Shown here: positions 34,293-43,337 of the stretch, piece by piece
Layout: every line of letters starts with the position of its first letter
Numbering within the stretch: the stretch's first letter is position 1
Assembly: GCA_050246795.1 (NCBI GenBank)
Contig: JBFWVJ010000002.1
Coordinates: forward strand, 248,001 to 312,000
DNA: 64,000 nt
From: JBFWVJ01 sp050246795
GTDB taxonomy: Bacteria > Patescibacteriota > Gracilibacteria > JAUYGZ01
Direction of reading: 5' to 3'
The notes under the pieces: model-generated
Databases searched by the model: none
What the model saw: only the letters and a program-made list of their open reading frames with translations
What the model was told of the DNA's origin: nothing
Made by a program: the position numbers and the translations under genes

Positions 34293-35071
34293 AACAAGCC
34301 ATTTCTCTTTTACAGGTCCCCTTTCAACCGATCACCCTCACGGAAGCGGTGCATGCCCTGAATGCTGCCTGCGACCAGCAGAAACCGTTTTTTTGTGTGA
34401 CGCCAAATCCAGAAATCTGTCTCCAGGCGTTCCGAGACCCTTCCTATCTTCGCATTCTCAAGTCGGCTGACCTATCGCTTCCGGACGGATTTGGGATCTT
34501 GTGGGCTGCACGATACCTCGATGGAAGCCGGCATTTTTTTCGCTGGGCGTGGACCCTCTTGACCCCTTGGAAGACTTTGAAGGAGAGTCCACTGCCCGAA
34601 CGCGTCACCGGAACGGATGTGATGCGACGTTTTTTGGCGGATTTTCCCCAGAGAAAAGTGTTCCTGCTCGGCGCGGCTGAAGCGGTGAACAAACGTTTAG
34701 CCAAGCAGTTAGAGTCTTCGAGAGTCCAAGTCGTGGGAAACCTGAGCGGAAGTCCGGCTGAGGACCATGATCGCCCGCTGCGCGAGAGCATCAATGCCTC
34801 CGGGGCGGAAATTCTCTTCGTCGCCTATGGCGCTCCGAAACAAGAACAATGGATCACCCGAAATCTTCCCCACTTGAAATCGGTCCGTGTCGCCATCGGG
34901 GTCGGCGGAGCGTTTGATTTTCTGACCGGTCATCGAAAAAGGGCGCCGAGTTGGATGAGGCACTTTGGACTGGAGTGGCTGTATCGACTTTGGCTCGAGC
35001 CCAAGCGCTTCAAGCGCATCATCAATGCCACGCTCGTTTTTCCGTGGGTTGTCTACCGTCATTCACGTTGA
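34289..35071 (+). CDS. WecG/TagA/CpsF family glycosyltransferase
   Basis: This 260-residue GT26-family enzyme adds N-acetylmannosamine(uronic acid) to a polyprenyl-diphospho-GlcNAc acceptor in teichoic acid or ECA synthesis. Seen: TPNPEICLQA, LSLPDGFGILWAARYL, ERVTGTDVM, VAYGAPKQEQWI and GVGGAFDFLTGHRKRAP, ending in LEWLYRLWLEPKR, all hallmark blocks. With the TagO/WecA-type transferase at 5.3 kb it suggests a wall polymer primed on undecaprenyl phosphate. Start GTG 34289 overlaps the methyltransferase stop. Confidence 0.92.
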   Translation: MKQAISLLQVPFQPITLTEAVHALNAACDQQKPFFCVTPNPEICLQAFRDPSYLRILKSADLSLPDGFGILWAARYLDGSRHFFRWAWTLLTPWKTLKESPLPERVTGTDVMRRFLADFPQRKVFLLGAAEAVNKRLAKQLESSRVQVVGNLSGSPAEDHDRPLRESINASGAEILFVAYGAPKQEQWITRNLPHLKSVRVAIGVGGAFDFLTGHRKRAPSWMRHFGLEWLYRLWLEPKRFKRIINATLVFPWVVYRHSR

Positions 35072-35096
35072 GGGTTAAATATCCTATTCAAAGGGG

Positions 35097-36086
35097 ATGG
35101 ATTCTGGTACCCTTCGGTGGAATCTAAAATTTCCCATGCTTCAACACTCCCTCGTCCTCATCGCTGGCCTTATTGTTTTAGGTTTTTCGGCCCATTATCT
35201 CGTCCATGCGGCGATCAAAATCGCTTTGAAATGGAGGGTTTCTGAGGCATTTATCGGTTTAACGATCGTGGCTGCCGGTACATCCGCTCCTGAGATCGCC
35301 GTCTCAGTATTGGCGGCTTTAGACGGACAAGGGGCGCTATCAGTCGGGAATGTCATTGGTTCGAATATTTTCAATCTGGGTTTTATTCTCGGACTGGTGG
35401 CGGTGATCGCTCCTCAGAAAATCCAGCACAAAATGGTGTACCGGGATGGGATGGTGCTGTTGGGATCTACCTTGATTATTTTACTGATGCTGTCCAACCA
35501 GTTTATCAGTTTTTACGAAGGAGCTCTGCTCCTGTTTTTGCTCGCGACCTACAACCTCTATCTGTGGTTTAAGAAGGATATTCCAGAATCAGAAGAAGAA
35601 GTGGAAGGGAAAGGCACCTGGGTGGACTATGTGATCTTTTTCGTCAGTCTCTTCTTCCTCGTGAAGTCAGCGGACTATGTGGTCGAATCCGCCGTAGCAA
35701 TTGCCACCTCGTTTGGACTCTCTGAATGGGCCATCGGAGCCACCATCGTCGCTGCCGGCACCAGCCTGCCGGAAATCGCCACCTCCGTGATCGCAACCTT
35801 GAAGCGGAAGTTCGCGCTTTCCATCGGGAATGTGGTCGGATCGGATATTTTTAACACCTTGGGAATCATTGGCGTGAGCGCGGCTATTAGCCCGCTGACT
35901 CTTGAACCCGGAAACATTCTCTTCGGGATGCCAGATAATATTATTTCCATGGTCCTTCTCACTGGAACCATCCTGCTCATCCTGCTTTTTATGAGAACGG
36001 GTTGGGTGCTCAGTCGATTGGAAGGAGGCATTCTGTTGCTGATAGCTGTCGCCCGTATGGGATTTGAAATTTATCTCGGACAATGA
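35097..36086 (+). CDS. CaCA family Na+/Ca2+ antiporter
   Basis: This 329-residue, roughly ten-TM protein has the two inverted alpha repeats of the calcium/cation antiporter family: GLTIVAAGTSAPEIAVSVLA with GNVIGSNIFNLG in the first half, GATIVAAGTSLPEIATSVIA with GNVVGSDIFNTLG in the second. The first repeat carries Asn and the second Asp in the GS(N/D)IFN motif, as in YrbG-type exchangers. An internal ATG at 35136 is an alternative start. It overlaps hisS by four bases, so translation is probably coupled. Confidence 0.93.
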   Translation: MDSGTLRWNLKFPMLQHSLVLIAGLIVLGFSAHYLVHAAIKIALKWRVSEAFIGLTIVAAGTSAPEIAVSVLAALDGQGALSVGNVIGSNIFNLGFILGLVAVIAPQKIQHKMVYRDGMVLLGSTLIILLMLSNQFISFYEGALLLFLLATYNLYLWFKKDIPESEEEVEGKGTWVDYVIFFVSLFFLVKSADYVVESAVAIATSFGLSEWAIGATIVAAGTSLPEIATSVIATLKRKFALSIGNVVGSDIFNTLGIIGVSAAISPLTLEPGNILFGMPDNIISMVLLTGTILLILLFMRTGWVLSRLEGGILLLIAVARMGFEIYLGQ

Positions 36087-37378
36087 AACACACTTCTTTT
36101 GAACTGATGCTCCCCAAGGGGATGAAGGACCTGGATCCCGCTGAGAAAATTTTGCAGATGAACGTATTGGATACGATCCGGTCTGTTTTTGAATCCTACG
36201 GGTATCTGCCCCTGGAGACTCCGATCGTCGAACGAATGGAGGTGCTCACGGCAAAGTTCGCCGTAGGTGATGGCACCGATGTCTCGAAAGAAATTTTCCG
36301 AGTCATGGACCAGGGTGACCGTGAGCTCGGCCTGCGCTTCGACATGACCGTCCCTCTCTGCCGCTATGTGGCGATGAACCCAACCATCAAGCTTCCCTTC
36401 AAACGATATGTGATGGGGCAGGTGTTCCGGGATGGCCCGATCAAACTCGGGAGGTATCGAGAATTCTGGCAGGCGGATGCTGATATCGTCGGGGTTCCCG
36501 GGCCGCTGGCCGACAGTGAAGGCGTGCTGATGGCTGCTGATGTCTTCCGAAAAATGGGGTTGGAGGTCACCATCTACTGCAGCTCGCGAGAACTCCTGCA
36601 GGAATTGATGGACTTGATCCAGATCGAAAAAGACCTGCGAGGGAAAGCGATCATTGCCCTCGATAAACTCAAGAAAATCGGATCGGCAGGAGTCGCGGCA
36701 GAAATGAAAGAAGCTGGCCTGAGCCAAGAGCAAATCGAACGATTGCTGGAACTCACCAGCATACAAGGGACGAACGAAGAAAAGTTAAGCAGCTTGGAAG
36801 AATCCTTGCCTGATAGCCCGGCGCTCAAGAACCTTCGCTTGATCTTGGGATACCTCTCTTCGGTGAAGAACGTGGTCTTCGATCCGAGCTTGGCCAGGGG
36901 TCTCGAGTATTACACCGGATTTTTCTTCGAGTGCTTTCTCAATGACAGCAAGATTACTTCGTCCCTGGTGGGAACCGGAAGATATGACAAAATTATTGGT
37001 CAGTTCATGGACGGAAAGCAGGATTTCCCGGCGGTGGGGATTAGCTTCGGGGTCAGTGTGATCTGTGATGCCTTGAAAGAAAAAACTCCGGAACTCAAAA
37101 AGAGTCTTACCGACGTCTATGTTGTCCCTGTGAGTCGAAATGAACTCAGCTATGCCATGGATGTCGCCCGACAGTTGAGAGAGCACGGCATCAGAACAGA
37201 TATGGATTTAGTGGAACGCGGGATCGGCAAGAATTTCGCTTTCGCCGACGCACTCGGCATTCCTTATGTGGTGGTCTTGGGAGAAGAGGAGCTGTCACAA
37301 CAGATCCTGACCGTGAAAGATATGAAAACCGGCGAACAAAATAAGATGAAGCTAGAGGAGTTGGTGGAGATGCTCTAG
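36083..37378 (+). CDS. hisS: Histidyl-tRNA synthetase
   Basis: HisRS is a class II synthetase. The 431-residue protein has motif 1 around YLPLETPIVERMEVL, motif 2 GRYREFWQADADIVG, the histidine-specific LARGLEYYTGFFFE block, and motif 3 PAVGISFGVSVICDAL, with the C-terminal anticodon-binding domain (DVYVVPVSRNELSYAMDVAR). The ATG overlaps the end of the antiporter gene. It is complete and of normal length. Confidence 0.97.
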   Translation: MKHTSFELMLPKGMKDLDPAEKILQMNVLDTIRSVFESYGYLPLETPIVERMEVLTAKFAVGDGTDVSKEIFRVMDQGDRELGLRFDMTVPLCRYVAMNPTIKLPFKRYVMGQVFRDGPIKLGRYREFWQADADIVGVPGPLADSEGVLMAADVFRKMGLEVTIYCSSRELLQELMDLIQIEKDLRGKAIIALDKLKKIGSAGVAAEMKEAGLSQEQIERLLELTSIQGTNEEKLSSLEESLPDSPALKNLRLILGYLSSVKNVVFDPSLARGLEYYTGFFFECFLNDSKITSSLVGTGRYDKIIGQFMDGKQDFPAVGISFGVSVICDALKEKTPELKKSLTDVYVVPVSRNELSYAMDVARQLREHGIRTDMDLVERGIGKNFAFADALGIPYVVVLGEEELSQQILTVKDMKTGEQNKMKLEELVEML

Positions 37379-37402
37379 ATCCTTCTTACCTTCAAAGGGA
37401 TC

Positions 37403-37894
37403 CTATTTCTTGTGCTTCTTCTTGTGGTCCGATTTTTCGTGATGCTGTTTTTCCTTCTTTCCGCAGTAGGGGCACACCACATATCGGCTGAGATAGATAT
37501 GGTCGCAGTTCCAACAGCTGTTTTTTACCTTTTCAGCACACGTAGGGCAATACAAGAAGTCTTGGTCGATTGCTCCTTCGCATTTAGAACACTGTTCGGA
37601 TTCAGAAGCTTGCTCAGAAAGAAAATTGTATTCCAGCTCTTCGTAGTATTTTTCCAGGAGGGTTTTTGAAGGCCTGATGATCAAGTACAAGATGAGTCCG
37701 AATACCGGGAGGGCGATATTCAAAAGAATAACGAGGACCTGAAACAGAATATTATTTGTGCGGTTGATGATGTCCCTGCCTACCCAAATCACGATGGCAA
37801 ACCAAAGGACTCCCAAATAGATCAAGGCCCCTTTGAGGATCCACGCGAAGATGGGTGATTCATAGAGGGTGATGATTTGATCGAGGGTGTCCAT
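37403..37894 (-). CDS. Membrane protein with C-terminal double zinc ribbon
   Basis: This 163-residue protein has two TM helices (about 18-40 and 48-70), a PLDc_N-like LPVFGLILYLIIRP segment, and then cytosolic cysteine pairs: CSKC, CPTC, CWNC and CPYC, spaced as two Cys4 zinc ribbons. The tail is Lys/His-rich (KEKQHHEKSDHKKKHKK). It is the last of three closely spaced minus-strand genes after lgt. The function is unknown; the ribbons could bind protein or nucleic acid at the membrane. Confidence 0.7.
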   Translation of the reverse strand: MDTLDQIITLYESPIFAWILKGALIYLGVLWFAIVIWVGRDIINRTNNILFQVLVILLNIALPVFGLILYLIIRPSKTLLEKYYEELEYNFLSEQASESEQCSKCEGAIDQDFLYCPTCAEKVKNSCWNCDHIYLSRYVVCPYCGKKEKQHHEKSDHKKKHKK

Positions 37895-37906
37895 AACGTG
37901 AAAAGG

Positions 37907-38689
37907 TTAAGAAGCGTTCCTTCTTTTATTGAGGAAGATAAGAGAAATGGAAAAAATCAGGACGATGATTTGCAAGATCTGCGTAAAACGATGGTTGAAG
38001 TAGAGAATCATTTCATCCCCTCTAAAGTACTCTGTGAAAAATGCGACGAACGCGAACATCGCTAATCCGATCAACCCGACCAATGATTCCCTCATCATTC
38101 TTCGGTGCAGGACTTGGATGATGATCAGCACCAACAGCAGCCCGCACAGCAGGTAGAGCTGGACCGGATGGACGGGAATGGTGAATGGGACTTCGGGGTT
38201 TTCAAAGACGATCCCCCATGGCAGTTCGGTCGGTTTTCCATATTGCTCACCTCCCAGAAACGCGCCAAAGCTGTCAAAAATAAAGGCTATGACCGCCGCA
38301 GGCACGATCACATCCAACCACTGGCCGATCTTTTCTTTTTGTTTGGAACAATGGTAGAAAAAGGTGATCAGAAAGGCCACCACTCCTGCCCACATCAAAA
38401 ACCCTCCATCCCAAAAGTACAGTATCGAAAGGGGGTTTTGTTCGTAGCGCGCGAAAAACACGTACACGTATCCTAGCCGCGCCCCTACGACACTCCAGAA
38501 GATAAGAGAAAAGAAATGGTCTGCGATGAACTCCAGGTGCAGGTGATTTTTTTGAGCAATCTTTAGGAACCAAAGGATGGCGATCATAAACCCGATGGCC
38601 TGGAACACTCCGTGCGAGAACAAAGAAATCAGACCGACTTCAAATCCAAAGAGTTGGAAGGCTTCGATTTGGAAGAGGATGGGGTACAT
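37907..38689 (-). CDS. lgt: Prolipoprotein diacylglyceryl transferase
   Basis: Lgt attaches diacylglycerol to the lipobox cysteine of prolipoproteins in the cytoplasmic membrane, so it should act on the lipoproteins at 46-61 kb. The 260-residue protein has about seven TM helices, FSHGVFQAIGF in the first (H-G motif), ARLGYVYVF, a GGF-type segment (WDGGFLMWAGV), and YFRGDE near the C-terminus. The upstream 46 bases are a CCTTAC-type heptamer array ending CCCTTCCCC before ATG. No lspA is in the window. Confidence 0.85.
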   Translation of the reverse strand: MYPILFQIEAFQLFGFEVGLISLFSHGVFQAIGFMIAILWFLKIAQKNHLHLEFIADHFFSLIFWSVVGARLGYVYVFFARYEQNPLSILYFWDGGFLMWAGVVAFLITFFYHCSKQKEKIGQWLDVIVPAAVIAFIFDSFGAFLGGEQYGKPTELPWGIVFENPEVPFTIPVHPVQLYLLCGLLLVLIIIQVLHRRMMRESLVGLIGLAMFAFVAFFTEYFRGDEMILYFNHRFTQILQIIVLIFSISLIFLNKRRNAS

Positions 38690-38735
38690 GGGGAAGGGTC
38701 GTAAGGAACGTAAGGGCCGTAAGGAATGTAAGGAG
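38690..38735 (-). repeat. CCTTAC-type heptamer array forming the lgt leader
   Basis: On the minus strand the segment reads CTCCTTACATTCCTTACGG, then CCCTTACGTTCCTTACGA, then CCCTTCCCC, directly before the lgt ATG. It matches the cysS leader in unit and in the last nine bases. Confidence 0.85.
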
Positions 38736-38739
38736 AGAA

Positions 38740-39063
38740 TTAGAGGCCGGTGGCGGCGAGTTGGACGAGGTTGACGATGGCGTAGGCCAGCAAGGAAAGC
38801 ACGAATCCGCTGATGGCGTAGATCAGGGTGGTCTTCCCCTGCTCTCTCATATCACTGTAGATCCCGCCCACGATGTACTGGTAGCCCCCGACGATGATCA
38901 TCAAGAAGGCGATCATGCCTGCGAAAATAATGGCGATCTCGATGAAGTAGCTAATAAACGCTGGAATATCTGAAAGATGAATATCGCCGGAACGGATTTT
39001 GTCCGCCAGATTTCCAGAACCGGGGAGGAGGCTCAAATTGTTTGCTAAGGCTTTGTTGATCAT
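38740..39063 (-). CDS. Small two-TM protein resembling TrbC/VirB2-type pilins
   Basis: This protein has 107 residues from ATG 39063. Two hydrophobic helices (FIEIAIIFAGMIAFLMIIVG and LIYAISGFVLSLLAYAIVNL) flank a short loop with GGYQYIVGGIYSDMREQGK. This is the layout of TrbC/VirB2-like small proteins that are common in Patescibacteria, often next to type IV pilus or secretion genes, which are absent here. It lies directly upstream of lgt. The role is unproven. Confidence 0.6.
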   Translation of the reverse strand: MINKALANNLSLLPGSGNLADKIRSGDIHLSDIPAFISYFIEIAIIFAGMIAFLMIIVGGYQYIVGGIYSDMREQGKTTLIYAISGFVLSLLAYAIVNLVQLAATGL

Positions 39064-39164
39064 TCGCAAAAAATACTTCCTTAGTGTAGGGTTCTAGAAG
39101 GCTGGATTCAAAACTCATTCAATGGCTCAACCACATCAAGCCGAATTTTCAATTCGGACTCTTC

Positions 39165-40118
39165 TTAGAAGAATGCCAAGGGATTTCTCTTCACGCCATT
39201 GACGATGACTTCCATGTGGAGATGGATGCCTGTCTTTCCGTAGACTCGTCCAGTATTCCCCATTTGTCCGATAGCCACACCTCGAACCACCTGCTCTCCG
39301 ACGGTCACGTGGATCTTTCTCAAGTGAGCGTAGAGCGTTTTAAATCCATCACCGTGATCAATGATGACGTGACATCCGTATCCCCCATTCCACCCGCACT
39401 GGGCTTTTTCGATGAGACCAGATTCAGCAGCGACCACCTCGGGGGATTGGTTGTTGGCGATGTCGACGGCGTAGTGACCCGGTCTAAAGTACTGGGTGTA
39501 CTTTCCAATGGTGGGAAAGAGCAGTTTTCCATTGCCAAGCACGGAGGGCATTTCTCCCGGCCCCACCGCGATATTGCTGCTGCGATATGGACTAGGAGTG
39601 GCAAAGGTTGGAAGAGCTTTTTTCGCGCCAACAACGACGATTTCCATGCCTGCCTGCAATTCTTTTTCTAGGATTTCATTCGCTGCCAAGATTTTCTCTT
39701 TCTCTACACCGTAGGCCTTGGCAATGCTTTCTACCGTTTCAGACTTCCCGACCTTGTGGATAATCCCGTTGGCGATGGAAAGCTTTTGACCCAATTTAAG
39801 GATTGGGTTTTGAGGAAGGTTGTTGTTGATGATCAGATCTCGAACCGTCACCCCATAACGCGCGGCAATTCCTGAGAGGGTGTCTCCTGCGGCTACCTCT
39901 ACGGTGAAAATACCACTGGCTCCCTTACTTTCTTCAGTGGGGGTATAGGTTTTTGTTAAAAATCCATCGATGGAAAGCAGGATCGACTCGGCGTATTCAT
40001 CTTCAAAGGAAGCATTCACTAAGGGGTACTGGAAGGCAGGGTCCGCCAAAGAGAGAAAGTTGGGAGACAAGGACCCAACCGTGAAAATCACTAAAAAGAC
40101 CGCTGCAGACCGCATCAT
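39165..40118 (-). CDS. LysM-containing M23 family peptidoglycan endopeptidase
   Basis: This 317-residue secreted wall hydrolase starts at MMRSAAVFLVIFTVGSL, a signal or anchor helix. Two LysM domains follow (FTVEVAAGDTLSGIAARYGV; IIHKVGKSETVESIAKAYGV), then a C-terminal M23/LytM domain with HYAVDIANNQSP, DHGDGFKTLYAHL and TGIHLHMEVIVNG. The zinc ligands are H-x3-D and H-x-H, all present. Such enzymes cleave cross-bridges during growth or division. The open frame continues 75 codons upstream in a basic, protein-like way (RRRSKFFWLRRAYN) without a usual start codon, so the N-terminus may be longer. Confidence 0.88.
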   Translation of the reverse strand: MMRSAAVFLVIFTVGSLSPNFLSLADPAFQYPLVNASFEDEYAESILLSIDGFLTKTYTPTEESKGASGIFTVEVAAGDTLSGIAARYGVTVRDLIINNNLPQNPILKLGQKLSIANGIIHKVGKSETVESIAKAYGVEKEKILAANEILEKELQAGMEIVVVGAKKALPTFATPSPYRSSNIAVGPGEMPSVLGNGKLLFPTIGKYTQYFRPGHYAVDIANNQSPEVVAAESGLIEKAQCGWNGGYGCHVIIDHGDGFKTLYAHLRKIHVTVGEQVVRGVAIGQMGNTGRVYGKTGIHLHMEVIVNGVKRNPLAFF

Positions 40119-40448
40119 AAGCCTTCGTTTGATCTGGTTGACGAAGGTGCGATGGGTGCGATCGACCAGCTCTTCTTCGAAGTCTTTGAGAATGGCTTTT
40201 TTCCTCGATTTTCTCGCAGAAGAAAAGAATCGATTGTAAGCCCTTCTGAGCCAGAAGAATTTAGATCGCCGTCGATGAAGCTGGTGGATATACTGTTCTA
40301 TAGAGTTCTTTAGGAACTGGACAAAGAAGCCCGCGAGGACCTTTCATCCATCTCAGGGTAGCTGAAACTGTGATTTTTTTCAAGTGTTTGGACGACGAAA
40401 AACCACTCGTGACAAGGTCTTCGCTTTTGGCTTCCTTTAGCCAAATAT
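40119..40448. other. Gap between M23 peptidase gene and purH; open frame without start codon
   Basis: From 40119 to 40343 the minus strand is open in frame with the M23 gene and reads as a basic helical stretch (EQYIHQLHRRRSKFF, DFEEELVDRTHRTF), but has no ATG, GTG or TTG. The remaining 100 bases up to purH hold no gene that I can see. Confidence 0.4.
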
Positions 40449-41987
40449 TTAGTGCCGAAAGGCCCTTTTTCCGGTGAAAACCATAGGAATGCCCAATTCG
40501 AGGGCTTTTTCGACAACTTCAGCATCTTTTACCGATCCTCCAGGCTGAATAATGGCTCCTATGCCGTTTTTGGCCGCTTCCTCAATGGAATCCGGAAATG
40601 GGAAGAAGGCATCTGAAGCCATGACCGCTCCTGAAGCTCGCTCCCCTGCCTTTCTCACGGCTATTTCAGTGGAATCAACCCTCGACATCTGTCCGGCCCC
40701 GATCCCCACGGTAGCCTTGTCTTTGACGAGAACGATGGCATTGGATTTGACGTGCTTGACGACTTTCCAGGCGAAGAGGAGGTCGGCGATCTGGTCGGGA
40801 TTCGGCTTATTCGCCACGGTGACGAACTGCAGCTCGTCTTCGGTGATGATCTGGGTGTCGACGTCTTGGGTCAGGTACCCTCCGGAGATTTTTTTAAGGT
40901 CGAAGTCATGCTGGTCGAGTTTTCTGATCTCGCCTACTTCGATCAGGCGGATGTTTTTCTTTTCGGCGAGTTTCTCCATGGCTGCTTTTTCGAACGAAGG
41001 AGCGATGAGGACTTCCACGAACATGGATTCCCGCTCGATCTCCTGGACGATGTCGAGCGTGACCGGTCGGTTGACGGCGATGATGACCCCGAAAGCGGAG
41101 CGAGGATCACAGGCGTAGGCTTTTTTGAAGGCGTTGAGGAGGCTGGTATCGGCAGCGAGCCCGCAGGGATTGGCGTGCTTGACGAAAACGGCTGCTGGCT
41201 CATCGAATTCTCGTACCATGGCCAAGGCAGCGTCGGCGTCGTAATAGTTGAGGAAGCTCATGTTCTTGCCATGCAACTGCTTGGCACTCGCCATGCTGGA
41301 AGCCTGGTTTGCCCGAGGGTCCCTCCATGCCGCTCCTGTTTGGTGAGGGTTTTCGCCATATCGGAGTTCTTCGATTTTTTCAGCTGGGAACAGATGGCGA
41401 TGGCCTCCGGAGAGGTAGCTGGAGATAGCGGCATCGTATTGGGCCGTATTCCAAAACACATCCGAAGCTAACTCTTTGCGCGTTTCAGCCAGGATTTCGC
41501 CGTTGTTGGCCTTCATCTCGGCAAGGATTCTTTGGTACCAGTCAATGGTGGGGACGACGATCACGGATTGAAAGTTTTTGGCGGCGGAGCGCAGCATGGA
41601 AGGTCCCCCGATGTCGATTTGTTCGATCACTTCATGGAAAGGCGCTCCACTTTCGACCGTTTTTTGAAAAGGGTAGAGATTGACCACGACCATGTCGATC
41701 AGACCGATCTGGTGCTCCACCAATTGCTCCATATGCCGTTCATTTTCACGCAGCGCCAACAAGCCGCCGTGGATCATCGGGTGCAGAGTCTTCACCCGTC
41801 CATCGAGCATTTCAGGAAATCCCGTGTAGTCTTCGACTGCCTTCACTTGCAACCCCGCTTCTTTTAAGGCTTTTTCAGTACCCCCCGTCGAAAGGATTTC
41901 ATATTCAAACTCTTCCTGGAGCGTTCGGGCGAATTCAACGATTCCGGTTTTGTCGTACACGGAAATAAGGGCGCGTCGGATAGGCAT
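40449..41987 (-). CDS. purH: Bifunctional AICAR transformylase / IMP cyclohydrolase PurH
   Basis: PurH performs the last two steps of IMP synthesis, taking the formyl group from 10-formyl-THF made by FolD. The 512-residue protein has the N-terminal MGS-like IMPCH domain (ALISVYDKTGIVEFARTL, STGGTEKAL, GRVKTLHPMIHGG) and the AICARFT domain with FVKHANPCG and a DPRSAFGVIIAVNRP block, ending in IIQPGGSVKDAEV. All major motifs are intact. The intermediate purine genes are not in the window. Confidence 0.97.
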   Translation of the reverse strand: MPIRRALISVYDKTGIVEFARTLQEEFEYEILSTGGTEKALKEAGLQVKAVEDYTGFPEMLDGRVKTLHPMIHGGLLALRENERHMEQLVEHQIGLIDMVVVNLYPFQKTVESGAPFHEVIEQIDIGGPSMLRSAAKNFQSVIVVPTIDWYQRILAEMKANNGEILAETRKELASDVFWNTAQYDAAISSYLSGGHRHLFPAEKIEELRYGENPHQTGAAWRDPRANQASSMASAKQLHGKNMSFLNYYDADAALAMVREFDEPAAVFVKHANPCGLAADTSLLNAFKKAYACDPRSAFGVIIAVNRPVTLDIVQEIERESMFVEVLIAPSFEKAAMEKLAEKKNIRLIEVGEIRKLDQHDFDLKKISGGYLTQDVDTQIITEDELQFVTVANKPNPDQIADLLFAWKVVKHVKSNAIVLVKDKATVGIGAGQMSRVDSTEIAVRKAGERASGAVMASDAFFPFPDSIEEAAKNGIGAIIQPGGSVKDAEVVEKALELGIPMVFTGKRAFRH

Positions 41988-42054
41988 GGGAGACGAATGT
42001 TAAGTGAGCGAACGAGGTCACTGTAGCGAATCGTCGCTAGCATGAAAAGGCTTC

Positions 42055-42192
42055 TTTGTCATTTCGACTGAAGCGGCAAGGATTCTGTTAGGAGCGGAAT
42101 GGAGAAATCTCTCAGCTGATATCTAAGGGATTTCTCCACTTCGCTCGCCACCTCCACAAAACCCGTCAACTCACTCCGGTCGAAATGACAAA
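42055..42192. repeat. Large imperfect palindrome, type A, copy 1
   Basis: The ends TTTGTCATTTCGA (42055-42067) and TCGAAATGACAAA (42180-42192) are exact reverse complements. Inside, GGAGAAATC pairs with GATTTCTCC around a short loop. A second copy is at 57141-57303. Such TCATTTCGA...GGAGAAATC elements occur as REP-like intergenic repeats in many bacterial genomes. It fills most of the gap between the phosphoesterase-like gene and purH. Confidence 0.85.
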
Positions 42193-42227
42193 AAGCCCCC
42201 CTTACTCTCAAAAACTTCCCCAAACTC

Positions 42228-43232
42228 CTACCGCAGCTCCTTCATCGATACCAAAGCCCCGCCATCTTTGTCGATCTCAACGAACTGCCGGTCTTTGGAC
42301 TGCCAGGAGCCGGCATTGAAGTACAAGCCGTGGTTGACTTCCTTGAAGCTGGCCTTGGAGCTGCGACCGAACACCACATACGCGTAGTGTTTTTCATGAA
42401 TGATGTCCTTCGCGACGGAGAGCAAAGCACCGTCACTCACGGGATTTGAAGACCCTTTTCGTTCCAAATAGTCGATGATATGAGCCATTTCCAGCTGGTA
42501 TTTTTCATTGTTGACGTCTTTGAGGTGCTGCTTGAGAAGGGCCACGTTCGGGAAGCCTTTTTTACTCATTTTGCCTGACTTTGCGGAAGAAAAATCATCG
42601 AAAATATGCCCAAAGGAAGCGTAAATCCCAAATTTGGGGTGAACGTACTCCTCATCAAAAACGATTTTAGCGTCGAAAAACTTCTTTCCTTCCCCATCTC
42701 CGCAAAGAATGCGCAGGAGGTAGTCCTGGTCTCCGATCAGGTAGGTGATCTTGAGGTGGTGGGACAGCTCTACGATCCGGTCAAAAACCGGCTTGTGCAG
42801 TAAATAGGTCTGAAAGACATTTCCAGAGAGGGTGTCGAGGATATTTCCCATAAAAACGATCTCGCTGGCGTTTTCCTGGGCGTAGTCGAAGAAGAGTTCA
42901 AGGTCTTTTAGGAGGTCTTTTGGGGTCTCAGTGGACAGTTGAAGATCACTGATGAAGAGGACCCGATTGGCCTTTTTAGCCGGAAAAATGGTCTTTTTGA
43001 GTTCGAAGAAGTAGGGATGCTGGGTGTTTAAACGGTACATGACGAGGGCTCCTTCTTTCTTTTTGGTAATAATCCCCTGCTCCAACATGGCATTGAGCTC
43101 TCGGTGAGTGGTGCCCGGGGACGCTTTGAGGGTTTGGGCGATTTCTAGACCATAAAGAGGCGCGTTGATGTCTTTAAAGAACATCTTGAGCATCTTTTGT
43201 CGTGTTTGCGAGTGAACAAGCCATTCGAACAT
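42228..43232 (-). CDS. Winged-helix domain fused to a degenerate calcineurin-like phosphoesterase
   Basis: This 334-residue protein begins with a winged helix (about 1-70: LYGLEIAQTLKASPGTTHRE, ITKKKEGALVMYRLN) like ArsR/MarR-type transcription factors. Residues about 90-310 follow an LpxH-type phosphoesterase, but the metal ligands are altered: FISDLQLS for SDLHLS (Q98 for His), GNILD for GDxxD (N130), GDQDY for GN(H/R)D, GRSSK for GHTH. NAGSW (306-310) keeps the family's end motif. I infer a non-catalytic ligand-binding domain controlling a DNA-binding domain. It stands alone between repeat copy A1 and the envelope cluster. Confidence 0.75.
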   Translation of the reverse strand: MFEWLVHSQTRQKMLKMFFKDINAPLYGLEIAQTLKASPGTTHRELNAMLEQGIITKKKEGALVMYRLNTQHPYFFELKKTIFPAKKANRVLFISDLQLSTETPKDLLKDLELFFDYAQENASEIVFMGNILDTLSGNVFQTYLLHKPVFDRIVELSHHLKITYLIGDQDYLLRILCGDGEGKKFFDAKIVFDEEYVHPKFGIYASFGHIFDDFSSAKSGKMSKKGFPNVALLKQHLKDVNNEKYQLEMAHIIDYLERKGSSNPVSDGALLSVAKDIIHEKHYAYVVFGRSSKASFKEVNHGLYFNAGSWQSKDRQFVEIDKDGGALVSMKELR

Positions 43233-43337
43233 ATCTCCTGCGGTTAGACGTCTAGAAAACCCATTTCGGGGGCAACCGCAAGTGTATCATTTTTTCTTTT
43301 TTGAGAAAAGGGAAAAACAAGAACCCTTTTTATAGGC

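Noticed and set aside
38740..39063. Type IV secretion or conjugation locus
   Set aside because: Only one VirB2-like small protein is present; no ATPase, coupling protein or other VirB gene is nearby.
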